Source: Alteriqipengyuania_B sp035481675 (lineage in GTDB: Bacteria > Pseudomonadota > Alphaproteobacteria > Sphingomonadales > Sphingomonadaceae). From it: a stretch of DNA of 64,000 nt. The notes below the pieces were generated by a model, which made no database searches, had not been told where the DNA came from, and saw nothing but the letters and a program-made list of their open reading frames with translations. Made by a program: the position numbers and the translations under genes. Position 1 is the first letter of the stretch, and each line of letters opens with the position of its first letter. The stretch is from positions 1 through 64,000 of the forward strand of contig NZ_JAYJJW010000001.1 in NCBI RefSeq assembly GCF_035481675.1, written 5' to 3'. Positions 16,832 to 24,878 of the stretch are shown here, piece by piece.

Positions 16832-17844
16832 GCTGCGGGCAGGAAGCCCTCGGCAATGCAGAATTCGATCAGCCGCTGCAGGTAGGCCGCTCCGGTGGGC
16901 GGGCAGGTCCGGCCGGTGACGGCGCGCAAGCGCGCATCGTCGAAGCGTGGATCGCGCTGGAAGTAGCTCGCGTAGAGCCCGGCGACACGGCGATATAGGC
17001 GCCGTTCCAGCGCGGGCAGGGCGGCCGGGTCGAAATCTGCAGGATCGACGAGATCAGGCGCGCTGAATTGCGGGAACGCGCCGATGGCGGACGCAAAGGT
17101 CTCGACCGGCACCGGCTGGCCGGAAACAAGGTGATAGGCCGCGTTCTTCGCCGTGTCGAAATTTTCGGCCAGGTCGGCCAGCGCGCCGCAGACGTGGTCG
17201 ATCGGGACGAAGTCCAGCGTGGCGCCGCGGCGGGCTTCCATGTGTTTCACCCGCCCTTCGGCGATCAGCTTGAAGGCGGCATAGATCGTATCGAAGTGCC
17301 GGATCGCACCGGTCGCGCTGTCGCCGGTGACGATGGAAGGGCGCGCGATGATCCAGTCGAGCCCGCTTTCCCGCACCAGCCGCTCCGCCGCAGCCTTGCT
17401 CGCCTCGTAGCCGTTGGCAAACCCGTTTTCCGGCAGCGGGTCGCCTTCCGCAACACGCCCGTTCCGGTCGCCGCAGACATATGCGGTGCTGACGTGCAGC
17501 AGCCGCATCCCGCCAAGCCGCGCCAGGGCGACAGCGTTGGCCGCGCCCCCGCGATTGGTCCGGTCGTATTCTTCGTCCGGCAAGTCGAAGCGCGTGGTCG
17601 CCGCGACATGGACGAGCATGTCATGCGAAGCGGCCAGCCGCCCGGCCAGCGCTTCGTCCAGCCCCAGCAGCGGCTCTGCGATATCGCACGCGATGGCATC
17701 GGCGATTGCGACCGGGGAGCCATCGTTCGCCAGCACCTCGCGGTTGCGATGGACCAGCGCCGTCACCGTGTGCCCGCGTGCCACCAGCCGCGCCGCCGTC
17801 TCCCCGCCCAGCAAGCCTGCCGCGCCCGTCATCAGGATTTTCAT
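16828..17844 (-). CDS. NAD(P)-dependent epimerase/dehydratase (extended SDR)
   Basis: The 338-residue product is an extended short-chain dehydrogenase. TGAAGLLG at the N-terminus is the nucleotide-binding glycine motif, and HVSTAYVCG with the GYEASKAAAE segment provides the catalytic Ser, Tyr and Lys. The middle IIARPSIVTGDS and LDFVPIDHV resemble the thioester-reductase/male-sterility branch. Substrate specificity cannot be read from sequence; a nucleotide sugar, an acyl thioester or a polyketide-type carbonyl are all possible. It is divergent from the mercuric-reductase-like gene (74-base gap) and convergent with the TIGR04283 transferase, and so is embedded in the radical SAM group. Confidence 0.85.
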   Translation of the reverse strand: MKILMTGAAGLLGGETAARLVARGHTVTALVHRNREVLANDGSPVAIADAIACDIAEPLLGLDEALAGRLAASHDMLVHVAATTRFDLPDEEYDRTNRGGAANAVALARLGGMRLLHVSTAYVCGDRNGRVAEGDPLPENGFANGYEASKAAAERLVRESGLDWIIARPSIVTGDSATGAIRHFDTIYAAFKLIAEGRVKHMEARRGATLDFVPIDHVCGALADLAENFDTAKNAAYHLVSGQPVPVETFASAIGAFPQFSAPDLVDPADFDPAALPALERRLYRRVAGLYASYFQRDPRFDDARLRAVTGRTCPPTGAAYLQRLIEFCIAEGFLPAA

Positions 17845-17918
17845 GAAACCGGTTGGCCTTTTGCCGCGAATATGGTGGTCGGGACGCAGGACAGCGCCTC
17901 TTGCGGCTGCTAACAGGG

Positions 17919-19343
17919 ATGGCGATGGATTTCACCCATGACGTAATCGTGATCGGCGGCGGCGCTGCGGGACTGACCGCAGCGGGCGGCTGCGCGCTGT
18001 TCGGGCTGGAAGTCGCGCTGATCGAGGCCGGTGAGATGGGCGGCGAGTGCCTCAACAATGGCTGCGTACCGTCCAAGGCGCTGATCACGGCAGCCCGCCG
18101 CGCTGCAGAGGCGCGGGAGGCGACCCGTTTCGGCGTTACGCTGCAACCGCCGCAGGTCGAATGGAGCGGCGTGCACGGCCACATCCGCGACGCCATCGCC
18201 GCGATCGAGCATCACGACAGCCAGGAAACCTTCGAGGGCATGGGCTGCGAGGTCATTCGCGCGCGTGCCACGCTGACGGGCAAGCACACGGTCGAAGCCG
18301 GCGGCAGGAGGCTAGCCGCCCCGCGCATCGTCATCGCCACGGGTTCCAGGCCGTTCGTCCCGCCCATCGAAGGTATCGATGACGTGCCCTATCTCACGAA
18401 CGAGAACCTGTGGGACGTCGGCGACCTGCCCGGGCACCTCGTCATCATCGGCGGCGGCGTGATCGGCATGGAAATGGCGCAGGCCTTCCGCCGCCTCGGC
18501 AGCGACGTGACGGTGATCGAGCCGGACAAGCCGATGGGCCGCGACGACCCGGACAATGTCGCCGTGGTGGTCGGGGCGATGGAGGAAGAAGGCGTTCGCT
18601 TCGTAAAGGGCAAGGCGAAAAAGGTCTCTGGAACCGCCGGCGCTCTCTCCGTTGAGATCGACAATGGGGAGAGCGTGACGGGCACCCACCTGCTGGTGGC
18701 CGTGGGCCGCACTGCGAACACCGCGGGGCTCGGCCTCGAGACGGTCGGTATCGACACGGCCAGGAACGGCATTGTCGTGGACGAGCGCCGCCGGACTTCG
18801 GTGAAATCGATCTACGCCATCGGCGATTGCCGTGACGGCCCGCGCCTGACCCATGTGTCGGGATACGAAGGCAGCAATGTCGCGCTGGAGATCGTCTTCG
18901 GCCTGCCGACCAAGGTCGATTACACCGCGCTGCCGTGGTGCACCTACACCTCGCCCGAAGTCGCGCAGATCGGCCTCACCGAAGGCGAAGCGCGCGCGAA
19001 GCACGGGGACAAGGTGACCGTCATCACCAAGCCGTTCGGCGACAACGAACGCGCGCTGACCGAAGGGCAGGAGAAGGGCCAGGCCAAGATCGTGTTCAAG
19101 GGCAAGAAGGTGGTCGGTGCCAGCATCGTCGGCAAGCATGCGGGCGAATTGCTGCTGCCCTACACGCAGGCGATTACGGGCAAGTCGTCCAGCTTCGCGC
19201 TGGGCAGCGCGATCATCGCCTATCCCACCCGCAGCGAGATCACGAAAGCCGCCGCGTTCGACGTGTGGGAGCCGACCGTCTTCGGCGCGATCCCGAAGAA
19301 ATGGGCGGCATTCCTCGCCAGAATGCGGCGGCGCTTCGCATGA
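17919..19343 (+). CDS. Mercuric reductase-like / dihydrolipoyl dehydrogenase-like flavoprotein
   Basis: The 474-residue product is a class I pyridine nucleotide-disulfide oxidoreductase. VIVIGGGAAGLTAA binds FAD, Cys44 and Cys49 in GGECLNNGCVPSKAL form the redox disulfide, HLVIIGGGVIGMEMA binds NAD(P)H, and SIYAIGDC is the second FAD motif. The C-terminal catalytic His-Pro of lipoamide and glutathione reductases is Tyr-Pro (IIAYPTRSE), as in the mercuric-reductase-like branch. There is no N-terminal metal-binding domain and no C-terminal vicinal Cys pair, so true mercuric reduction is unlikely. ATGs at 17919 and 17925 are both possible starts. Its stop overlaps the radical SAM start, so both act together; the substrate is unknown. 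Confidence 0.87.
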   Translation: MAMDFTHDVIVIGGGAAGLTAAGGCALFGLEVALIEAGEMGGECLNNGCVPSKALITAARRAAEAREATRFGVTLQPPQVEWSGVHGHIRDAIAAIEHHDSQETFEGMGCEVIRARATLTGKHTVEAGGRRLAAPRIVIATGSRPFVPPIEGIDDVPYLTNENLWDVGDLPGHLVIIGGGVIGMEMAQAFRRLGSDVTVIEPDKPMGRDDPDNVAVVVGAMEEEGVRFVKGKAKKVSGTAGALSVEIDNGESVTGTHLLVAVGRTANTAGLGLETVGIDTARNGIVVDERRRTSVKSIYAIGDCRDGPRLTHVSGYEGSNVALEIVFGLPTKVDYTALPWCTYTSPEVAQIGLTEGEARAKHGDKVTVITKPFGDNERALTEGQEKGQAKIVFKGKKVVGASIVGKHAGELLLPYTQAITGKSSSFALGSAIIAYPTRSEITKAAAFDVWEPTVFGAIPKKWAAFLARMRRRFA

Positions 19344-20326
19344 ACGTGCGGACGAAGAGCCGCAATGCGCCCACCGGGCCATCGCCGTTCCAGGTCGCCG
19401 GGGCGGCCTTGCCGGCGGGCAAATTCTCCGACCCGGACGTGACGGCGAAGGGCGAGGCGCGTGCTTCGGTCCCCCTGGTGAAGCTCGAGACTCTGTGGCT
19501 CAATACCGGCACGCTGTGCAATCTGGCCTGCGCGACCTGCTATATCGAGAGCAGCCCCACCAACGATGCGCTGGTCTACCTCGCGGCGGACGAAGCCGCG
19601 CGCTTCCTGTCCGAGGCAGAGGGGTTGGGCACGCGCGAGATCGGCTTCACCGGCGGCGAACCGTTCATGAACCCGCAGTTCCTCGCCATGCTGGAGGATG
19701 CCCTGCAACGCGGGTTCGAGGTGCTGGTGCTGACCAACGCGATGAAGCCCATGCGCCGGCACGAAGCTGCGCTGCTGGCCCTCCAAGAGCGTTTTGGCAG
19801 CAAGCTGACCCTGCGCGTCAGCCTCGACCACCATACGAAGGCGGGGCATGAGGGGGAACGCGGGCCGAACACGTGGGACATCGGCTTGGGTGGGCTGAAG
19901 TGGTTGTCGCAGAACGGCTTTTCCATCGCGGTCGCCGGGCGGCTGCTTCCGGGCGAGGGGATGGAGGACGCGCGCGAAGCCTATGCCGCGCTGTTCGATG
20001 CCGAGAATATCCGCATCGACGCCGCCGACCCTTCGCGACTGGTGCTGTTCCCCGAAATGGACGCGACGAAGGACATCGCGGAAATCACGACCGATTGCTG
20101 GGGCATCCTCGGCAAGTCGCCGGAAGAGGTGATGTGCGCCAGTTCCCGCATGGTCGTCCACCGCAAGGGCGAAGACCGCCCCAGCGTCGCCGCCTGCACG
20201 CTGATCCCTTATGATCCCGGGTTCGACATGGGCGCGACGCTGGAAGAGGCGTCGGGCGCGATCAAACTGAACCACCCCCACTGCGCACGCTTCTGCGTTC
20301 TCGGCGGGGCCAGTTGTTCGGGTTAG
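19340..20326 (+). CDS. Radical SAM protein of unknown function
   Basis: The 328-residue product has a radical SAM core with the [4Fe-4S]-binding CxxxCxxC at Cys60, Cys64 and Cys67 (TLCNLACATC). Then follow a GGEPF SAM-binding motif near residue 100 and LTNAM and LRVSLDHH strands of the barrel. The C-terminus carries Cys315, Cys319 and Cys326 (CARFC...SC), which could bind an auxiliary cluster, though a full SPASM arrangement is not evident. The start ATG overlaps the stop of the flavoprotein gene (ATGA). No in-frame UGA suggests selenocysteine. It resembles the rSAM associated with selenodomain-type transferases; the product is not known to me. Confidence 0.88.
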   Translation: MNVRTKSRNAPTGPSPFQVAGAALPAGKFSDPDVTAKGEARASVPLVKLETLWLNTGTLCNLACATCYIESSPTNDALVYLAADEAARFLSEAEGLGTREIGFTGGEPFMNPQFLAMLEDALQRGFEVLVLTNAMKPMRRHEAALLALQERFGSKLTLRVSLDHHTKAGHEGERGPNTWDIGLGGLKWLSQNGFSIAVAGRLLPGEGMEDAREAYAALFDAENIRIDAADPSRLVLFPEMDATKDIAEITTDCWGILGKSPEEVMCASSRMVVHRKGEDRPSVAACTLIPYDPGFDMGATLEEASGAIKLNHPHCARFCVLGGASCSG

Positions 20327-20360
20327 TAAGACCAAGGCATCGGTGACCAACCTACCGCTT

Positions 20361-20876
20361 TCAAGGAACTGCACGTAACCCAAAGAAATCTTGACCGGCT
20401 GCATCGCTTAGGCACGGGCCAAGCATCCGCGCGTCTCCCCGACCCGCATCGTTGTAGATCGAATAGCAGTATTCTTGGGCATATTGCCAAAGCTCGGGAT
20501 GATGGAAGATATTAAATTCGTTTGTGAGTGGCCCAAATTCGTGGTCGTCGACTTTCAGGCCATTACTCTGAATGAATTCTGCGTAAGAGATAGAATTGCG
20601 AGCCACAACCAATGATCGGTCTTGTTCATCAAAACAACGATCTAATAAAGATCCTTGAGGTTTTCTTCTGAAGCAGAAAGCATAAGCGCGATTTCGACTG
20701 TCAGTGAAAGTTTTCTTGTATTTGGAATCGGAAAATTTGATTTTTTTGGTTGGCCCGAGAAAAGAATTCATCTGCGCTTCGGCTATTTTGCGATCAGAAA
20801 CCTTGTCACCGCTAGTGCACCCATTGAGCAATGGCAGAAAAGCCAGCATTGTAATGCAAATTGAAGGCAATCTCAT
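20361..20876 (-). CDS. Hypothetical lipoprotein, AT-rich
   Basis: The 171-residue product begins with a lipoprotein signal peptide ending in LLNGC, so it should be lipidated and exported. The mature part has no domain I recognise; it contains about five further Cys residues (CFRRK, RCFDEQ, EYCY, GPCLSD) and is rich in Tyr, Asn and Phe. Base composition is clearly more AT-rich than its neighbours on both sides, with codons rarely used elsewhere in the window, which suggests recent acquisition. It stands alone, between the radical SAM gene and mtnP. Confidence 0.75.
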   Translation of the reverse strand: MRLPSICITMLAFLPLLNGCTSGDKVSDRKIAEAQMNSFLGPTKKIKFSDSKYKKTFTDSRNRAYAFCFRRKPQGSLLDRCFDEQDRSLVVARNSISYAEFIQSNGLKVDDHEFGPLTNEFNIFHHPELWQYAQEYCYSIYNDAGRGDARMLGPCLSDAAGQDFFGLRAVP

Positions 20877-20963
20877 CCTGGCAGACTAGGCTTCCAGTTT
20901 AGCCGCGCCAAGAGCGGTCTCAATCGATTGAAAATCGGTCAAGAGATGCAATTGCGCCTTTCA

Positions 20964-21836
20964 TCACAAAACCCGCCCGGCCACCGCGTCCAGTTTCGCC
21001 AGTAGCGCCGGGTCGCGCGCATCGGGCGCGGTTATCAGTGCGTGGTCCAGCACCGTGTCGAGCGGGGAGGGCTCGCGCGTTTCCGGCAGCGCGGCGATGA
21101 ACTGCTCCACTGCCTTGCGCGCGGTGGTGCCGTTGGCCTGCATCTGCTCGATGACGCCGCTGACTTCGACGAAAGCGGCATCCTCGCGCCAGCAATCGTA
21201 ATCGGTGACCATGCCGACAAGGGCGTAGGGCAGCTCCGCCTCGCGGCAGAGCTTCGCTTCGGGCATTGCGGTCATGCCGATCACGTCGGCGCCCCATTGG
21301 CGGTAGAGGTGGCTTTCCGCGCGGGTCGAGAACTGCGGGCCTTCCATCGCGAGATAGGTGCCGCCCTGCGCCACGGCGCCACCCGCGTTCTCCACCGCCG
21401 CGCCGGCCATGGCGGACAGGCGCTGGCAGACCGGCTCGGCCATGCTGACATGGGCGACCATGCCGGTGCCGAAGAAGCTGGAGGGGCGGGATTTGGTCCG
21501 GTCGATGAACTGGTCGACCACCACGAAGCGGCCTGGCTCCAGTTCCTCACGCAGGGAACCGACCGCGCTGATCGCCAGCACGTCGGTGCAGCCGGCGCGC
21601 TTCAGAACGTCGATATTGGCGCGTGCGTTGAGGTCCGACGGGGCGATGCGGTGGCCACGGCCATGGCGGGGGAGGAAGCGCAATTGCACGTCGCCGATGC
21701 GGCCGCACAGGACCTCGTCCGACGCTTCGCCCCAGGGCGAGTTGATGCGGATCCACTGGCGGTCTTCCAGCGCCTCTATGTCGTAGAGCCCGCTGCCGCC
21801 GATGATGCCGATTGTCCAGCCGTCCGCCATTGCCAT
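20964..21836 (-). CDS. mtnP: S-methyl-5'-thioadenosine phosphorylase
   Basis: The 290-residue product belongs to the PNP/MTAP family that splits 5'-methylthioadenosine, a by-product of polyamine and homoserine-lactone synthesis, into adenine and methylthioribose-1-phosphate. Signatures are IGIIGGSGLYD at the N-terminus, LPRHGRGHRIAPSDLNARAN for phosphate binding, YLAMEGPQFSTRAES and GMTAMPEAKLCREAELPYA. These residues favour MTA over guanosine or inosine. There is a MAM start (ATGs at 21836 and 21830). It follows the T4SS genes on the same strand, but a 72-base gap makes independent expression likely. Confidence 0.94.
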   Translation of the reverse strand: MAMADGWTIGIIGGSGLYDIEALEDRQWIRINSPWGEASDEVLCGRIGDVQLRFLPRHGRGHRIAPSDLNARANIDVLKRAGCTDVLAISAVGSLREELEPGRFVVVDQFIDRTKSRPSSFFGTGMVAHVSMAEPVCQRLSAMAGAAVENAGGAVAQGGTYLAMEGPQFSTRAESHLYRQWGADVIGMTAMPEAKLCREAELPYALVGMVTDYDCWREDAAFVEVSGVIEQMQANGTTARKAVEQFIAALPETREPSPLDTVLDHALITAPDARDPALLAKLDAVAGRVL

Positions 21837-21908
21837 TCCTGCCTGTTGGTTGCGCCGACAGGGTAACTGGCGCGCGGTGCTTAAGGAACCCTCAAGCGCA
21901 AGGCATCG

Positions 21909-22940
21909 TCACGCGATTTCGCTGGCCTTGGCGATGGCGGTGATGCCGCGCTTGCCGTCCTGCCGGCCGAGCTGCACCACCACGTCGATGACGTTGGCCG
22001 CATAGGCGATCGTATCTTCGCGGGTGAGGCCGATGCCGGTCTGCATGACCATCAGGCTCAATTGTTCCAGCGCCCCGCGCAGCGAATTGGCGTGGATGGT
22101 GGAAAAGCTGCCGGGGTGGCCGGTATTGATGGCGCGCAGGAAGCTGACGCTTTCCGCGCCGCGCAATTCGCCCAGCACGATGCGGTCGGGCCGCAGGCGC
22201 AGGGCGGACTGGAGCAGTTCGTTGGCGGTGACCTTCGCCTCGCCCAGTTCGCCCTTCACCGCGACCAGCCCGACGCCGTTTTCGCCCGGCAGTTTCAGCT
22301 CGGGCGTATCCTCGACCACGATCACGCGCTCGCCGGCGGGGATTTCCCCCAGCATCGCGTTGAGGAAAGTGGTCTTGCCGGTGGAGGTGCCGCCGGAAAT
22401 CAAAATCGTCTTGCGCTGGCGGATCGCCTCGCGAAGGAAGGCGACCGGCTCTGCCTGCGGATCGGGCATGTCCGGTTCTTCGGGCGGATGGAGCGGGCCT
22501 GCGTCATAGGCATCGAGCGGCAGGTCGAGCCGGCGGTGGCGGCGAATCGCCATCGCCCAGTGATCGCGCGTCGCGGGCGGGCCGCAGAACTGCACGCGCG
22601 CGCCAGACTGGCCGCGTTCGGACGGCAGCACGGCGCCCAGCAGCGGGTGTTCGCGGTTGATGCCCTGGTGGCTGACCCGCGCGACCTGTTCGGCCAGGCG
22701 CTGGACCAGCTTGTCGTCGATATGGGCCGCATCGATCCGCTGCATTCCGCCCAGCGCCGCATCCTCCACCCACACGACGCCGGGGCCGTTGACGAGGATT
22801 TCGGTGACCGTGTCCTTCTCCAGCCACGGCTTGAACGGGGCCAGATAGGCGTCGAGATAGACCGAGCCGCTCTGGATTTCCGGCGTCGCCGCGATGCCGC
22901 TGTCGGCGTCGGGCGCCAGCGAGTGGATTTCGGCAGACAC
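21909..22940 (-). CDS. virB11: Type IV secretion ATPase VirB11
   Basis: The 343-residue product is a hexameric secretion ATPase of the VirB11/PulE family, acting at the cytoplasmic face. Walker A is GGTSTGKTT near residue 185, VIVEDTPEL is the Asp box, RIVLGELRGAES is Walker B-like, and NTGHPGSFSTIHANS is the His box. The N-terminal domain is present (VTEILVNGPGVVWVE). It lies ten bases after virB10 and is the last gene of the virB operon. Confidence 0.95.
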   Translation of the reverse strand: MSAEIHSLAPDADSGIAATPEIQSGSVYLDAYLAPFKPWLEKDTVTEILVNGPGVVWVEDAALGGMQRIDAAHIDDKLVQRLAEQVARVSHQGINREHPLLGAVLPSERGQSGARVQFCGPPATRDHWAMAIRRHRRLDLPLDAYDAGPLHPPEEPDMPDPQAEPVAFLREAIRQRKTILISGGTSTGKTTFLNAMLGEIPAGERVIVVEDTPELKLPGENGVGLVAVKGELGEAKVTANELLQSALRLRPDRIVLGELRGAESVSFLRAINTGHPGSFSTIHANSLRGALEQLSLMVMQTGIGLTREDTIAYAANVIDVVVQLGRQDGKRGITAIAKASEIA

Positions 22941-22950
22941 GGCGGGTGCC

Positions 22951-24075
22951 TTACTGGACCGAACTGAAATCGAGATCGCGGGCGGTGAACACGCGGATCG
23001 GTTCGCCCATCTTTACTCGCACTGTCGGTGGGATATCGCCGTTCTGCTGCAACGCGGTGCTGGCCGCGCTCGACCCCCCGCCGAGGATGACCGAACTGCC
23101 GCCGGTGGCAAGCGTCGTCAAGCCGCCAATGACCGACAGCAGCATGGCCGAACCGAAGCGCTGGAAGAAGTGGTTGTCGACCTTGCCGGGCAGGCCGCCC
23201 GAGCCGTCGAAGCCAGTGGCGGGGCTGGCGATATCCACGCTCACCCCGTCGGGCCGGATCAGCCGCGTCCAGATGACATAGGCGCGCTTCTGCCCTGCCT
23301 GCAGCCCGCTCTGGTACTGGCCGATCAGGCGGCTGGAACGCGGCACGAGCACGCGGGTGCCATCGTAGCTGCGCACGTCCTGCGATACCACGGCGCGCAC
23401 GAAGCCGGGCACGTCGGTGTCGATGGCGGTTTCCAGCACTGCGGGTATCAGCGTGCCCTGCGTGACGGTGGTCTTGGGGTCGAATGTTGCGACCGCAGAT
23501 GCGGGGCCGCCGCCAACTCCGCCGACCGCGCTGGCGAAATCGCCCGCGCTCCCGGTGACCGAACCGGTCGTAGGGCGCGTACCGGCCGCTGCGGGCTCAG
23601 CACCGGGCGAGCTGACGGCAACCGGCTGGCCGCCGCCGTCGAAGACCACTGTGGGTGAGGAATAGGGGTTTACCGCCGTCACCGTGTTGGGCTGCGGCAC
23701 CGTGCGCGCAAACACGGGCTGCGGCGAGGTGATGGGGGCGGGCGAGGTGCCGACCGGAGTTACCGGCACCGGCGTGGTCGTGACCGGAGTGGTCGCAACC
23801 GGCACGGTTTCGACTGCGGGCGCGGCTTCGACCGGGGCGACTTCCTCCTGCGCCTCGCGGCCGCTGTTCATGCCCCATAAGGTTGCAGCCCCCAGCAGTG
23901 CGACGACGGCGACGCCCGCAAACAGCTGCAGCCCGTCCGAAGCGCCGCCTTTCTTCGCGACCTGCGGCAGTGACTGGCGGGTGGCGAGGTCGATGACCTC
24001 CGCTTCGCCGGTTTCGCGCGGATCGTTGGCCGCTTCCGGCGTGGCTTTCAGCTTGGCATTACCAAGGCGCATCAT
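22951..24075 (-). CDS. virB10: Type IV secretion protein VirB10
   Basis: The 374-residue product is the inner-to-outer-membrane spanning core subunit. It has a short cytoplasmic N-terminus, one transmembrane segment around residues 50-67 (LFAGVAVVALLGAATLWG), and a Pro/Thr/Val-rich periplasmic linker of about 60 residues. The C-terminal TrbI/VirB10 beta-barrel domain has GTLIPAVLETAIDTDVPGF, LVPRSSRLIGQY and GEPIRVFTARDLDF. It starts with two ATGs; the first (24075) overlaps the virB9 stop as ATGA. Confidence 0.94.
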   Translation of the reverse strand: MMRLGNAKLKATPEAANDPRETGEAEVIDLATRQSLPQVAKKGGASDGLQLFAGVAVVALLGAATLWGMNSGREAQEEVAPVEAAPAVETVPVATTPVTTTPVPVTPVGTSPAPITSPQPVFARTVPQPNTVTAVNPYSSPTVVFDGGGQPVAVSSPGAEPAAAGTRPTTGSVTGSAGDFASAVGGVGGGPASAVATFDPKTTVTQGTLIPAVLETAIDTDVPGFVRAVVSQDVRSYDGTRVLVPRSSRLIGQYQSGLQAGQKRAYVIWTRLIRPDGVSVDIASPATGFDGSGGLPGKVDNHFFQRFGSAMLLSVIGGLTTLATGGSSVILGGGSSAASTALQQNGDIPPTVRVKMGEPIRVFTARDLDFSSVQ

Positions 24076-24878
24076 TCCATCTCCTCGGTCGCGGCGAACT
24101 GCGCCGCGCGTTCGCGGGTCACTTCGGGCCCCGGTCCGGCGTAGACCAGCTCCGCTTCCTGCTGCCCGTTGCGCAGGATCAGCTTGGCCGGCACGCCGTC
24201 GACGACCAGCGTCTCCCCGCGCACCGCGTAATTGACCGGACCTTCCACGCCCTTGCGATTCTCGACCAGAATGGCGGGCACGGCGCGGTCGCGGTCCCAC
24301 GACAGGAACACCGCATCGCCATCGTCATAGATGCGCTCCGGCATCAGCGCGGAATCGCCGCTGCGCTGCCAGGCGAAGTTGACCGCATTGGGGTCCGTCA
24401 CGGCGTAGGGATCGCTGGCGGCGGCCAGTTCCACCGGGTTGGCGCGGGCCGGAGCGGGTGCAGCTTCGGCCAGCTCTTCCTCGTCCGGCATCAGCTCGAT
24501 GGGATAGACGAAGCGCATGACGTAGATCGGGCGGGCCTCGCCTGCGACGAGGTCGAAGAAATAGGTGTGGCGGTTGGTGACCACGGTCATGTTGGTGAGG
24601 CCGCGCGGTTTCAGCGGCTTCACGAACAACAGGTCGGCGCGCTTGTTGGGCGTGACCTGCCAGGCGGTGGAATCGCCGATGGCGACGTTCTCGATCGTCT
24701 CGCCTTCGCCAAACTGGATCGTCGCCTGCACGTTCACCTGGCCCCGGATGATGACGACTTCGGTCGGATCGTAGAGGCGTTGCTGCAGGCGCGGATCGTC
24801 GGCGCTGGCGGGCGCTGCGGCGGCGAGCGCCAGCATGGCGGCCATTGCATGAAGGGCGGGGAGGGGGCGGAACATCAT
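24072..24878 (-). CDS. virB9: Type IV secretion protein VirB9
   Basis: The 268-residue product is the outer-membrane core-complex subunit of the VirB9/CagX/TrbG family. It has a Sec signal peptide (MLALAAAAPASA), an N-terminal beta domain (YDPTEVVIIRGQVNVQATIQFGEGE, NRHTYFFDL) and the C-terminal CagX domain (NFAWQRSGDSALMPERIYDDG, FLSWD, ILVENRKG). The C-terminal domain normally pairs with the VirB7 lipoprotein, for which no gene is seen here. It is coupled to virB6 upstream and virB10 downstream by ATGA overlaps. Confidence 0.94.
   Translation of the reverse strand: MMFRPLPALHAMAAMLALAAAAPASADDPRLQQRLYDPTEVVIIRGQVNVQATIQFGEGETIENVAIGDSTAWQVTPNKRADLLFVKPLKPRGLTNMTVVTNRHTYFFDLVAGEARPIYVMRFVYPIELMPDEEELAEAAPAPARANPVELAAASDPYAVTDPNAVNFAWQRSGDSALMPERIYDDGDAVFLSWDRDRAVPAILVENRKGVEGPVNYAVRGETLVVDGVPAKLILRNGQQEAELVYAGPGPEVTRERAAQFAATEEME

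Noticed and set aside
17919..19343. True mercuric reductase and a mercury-resistance locus
   Set aside because: There is no N-terminal metal-binding domain, no C-terminal vicinal Cys pair and no merR, merT or merP gene nearby.
19340..20326. Selenocysteine in the radical SAM protein, suggested by the selenodomain-associated neighbours
   Set aside because: No in-frame UGA is present; the frame is intact from ATG to its TAG stop.
21880..21898. Imperfect hairpin GCTTAAGG/CCTCAAGC after virB11
   Set aside because: Short, mismatched and without a T-run on the minus strand; too weak to call a terminator.
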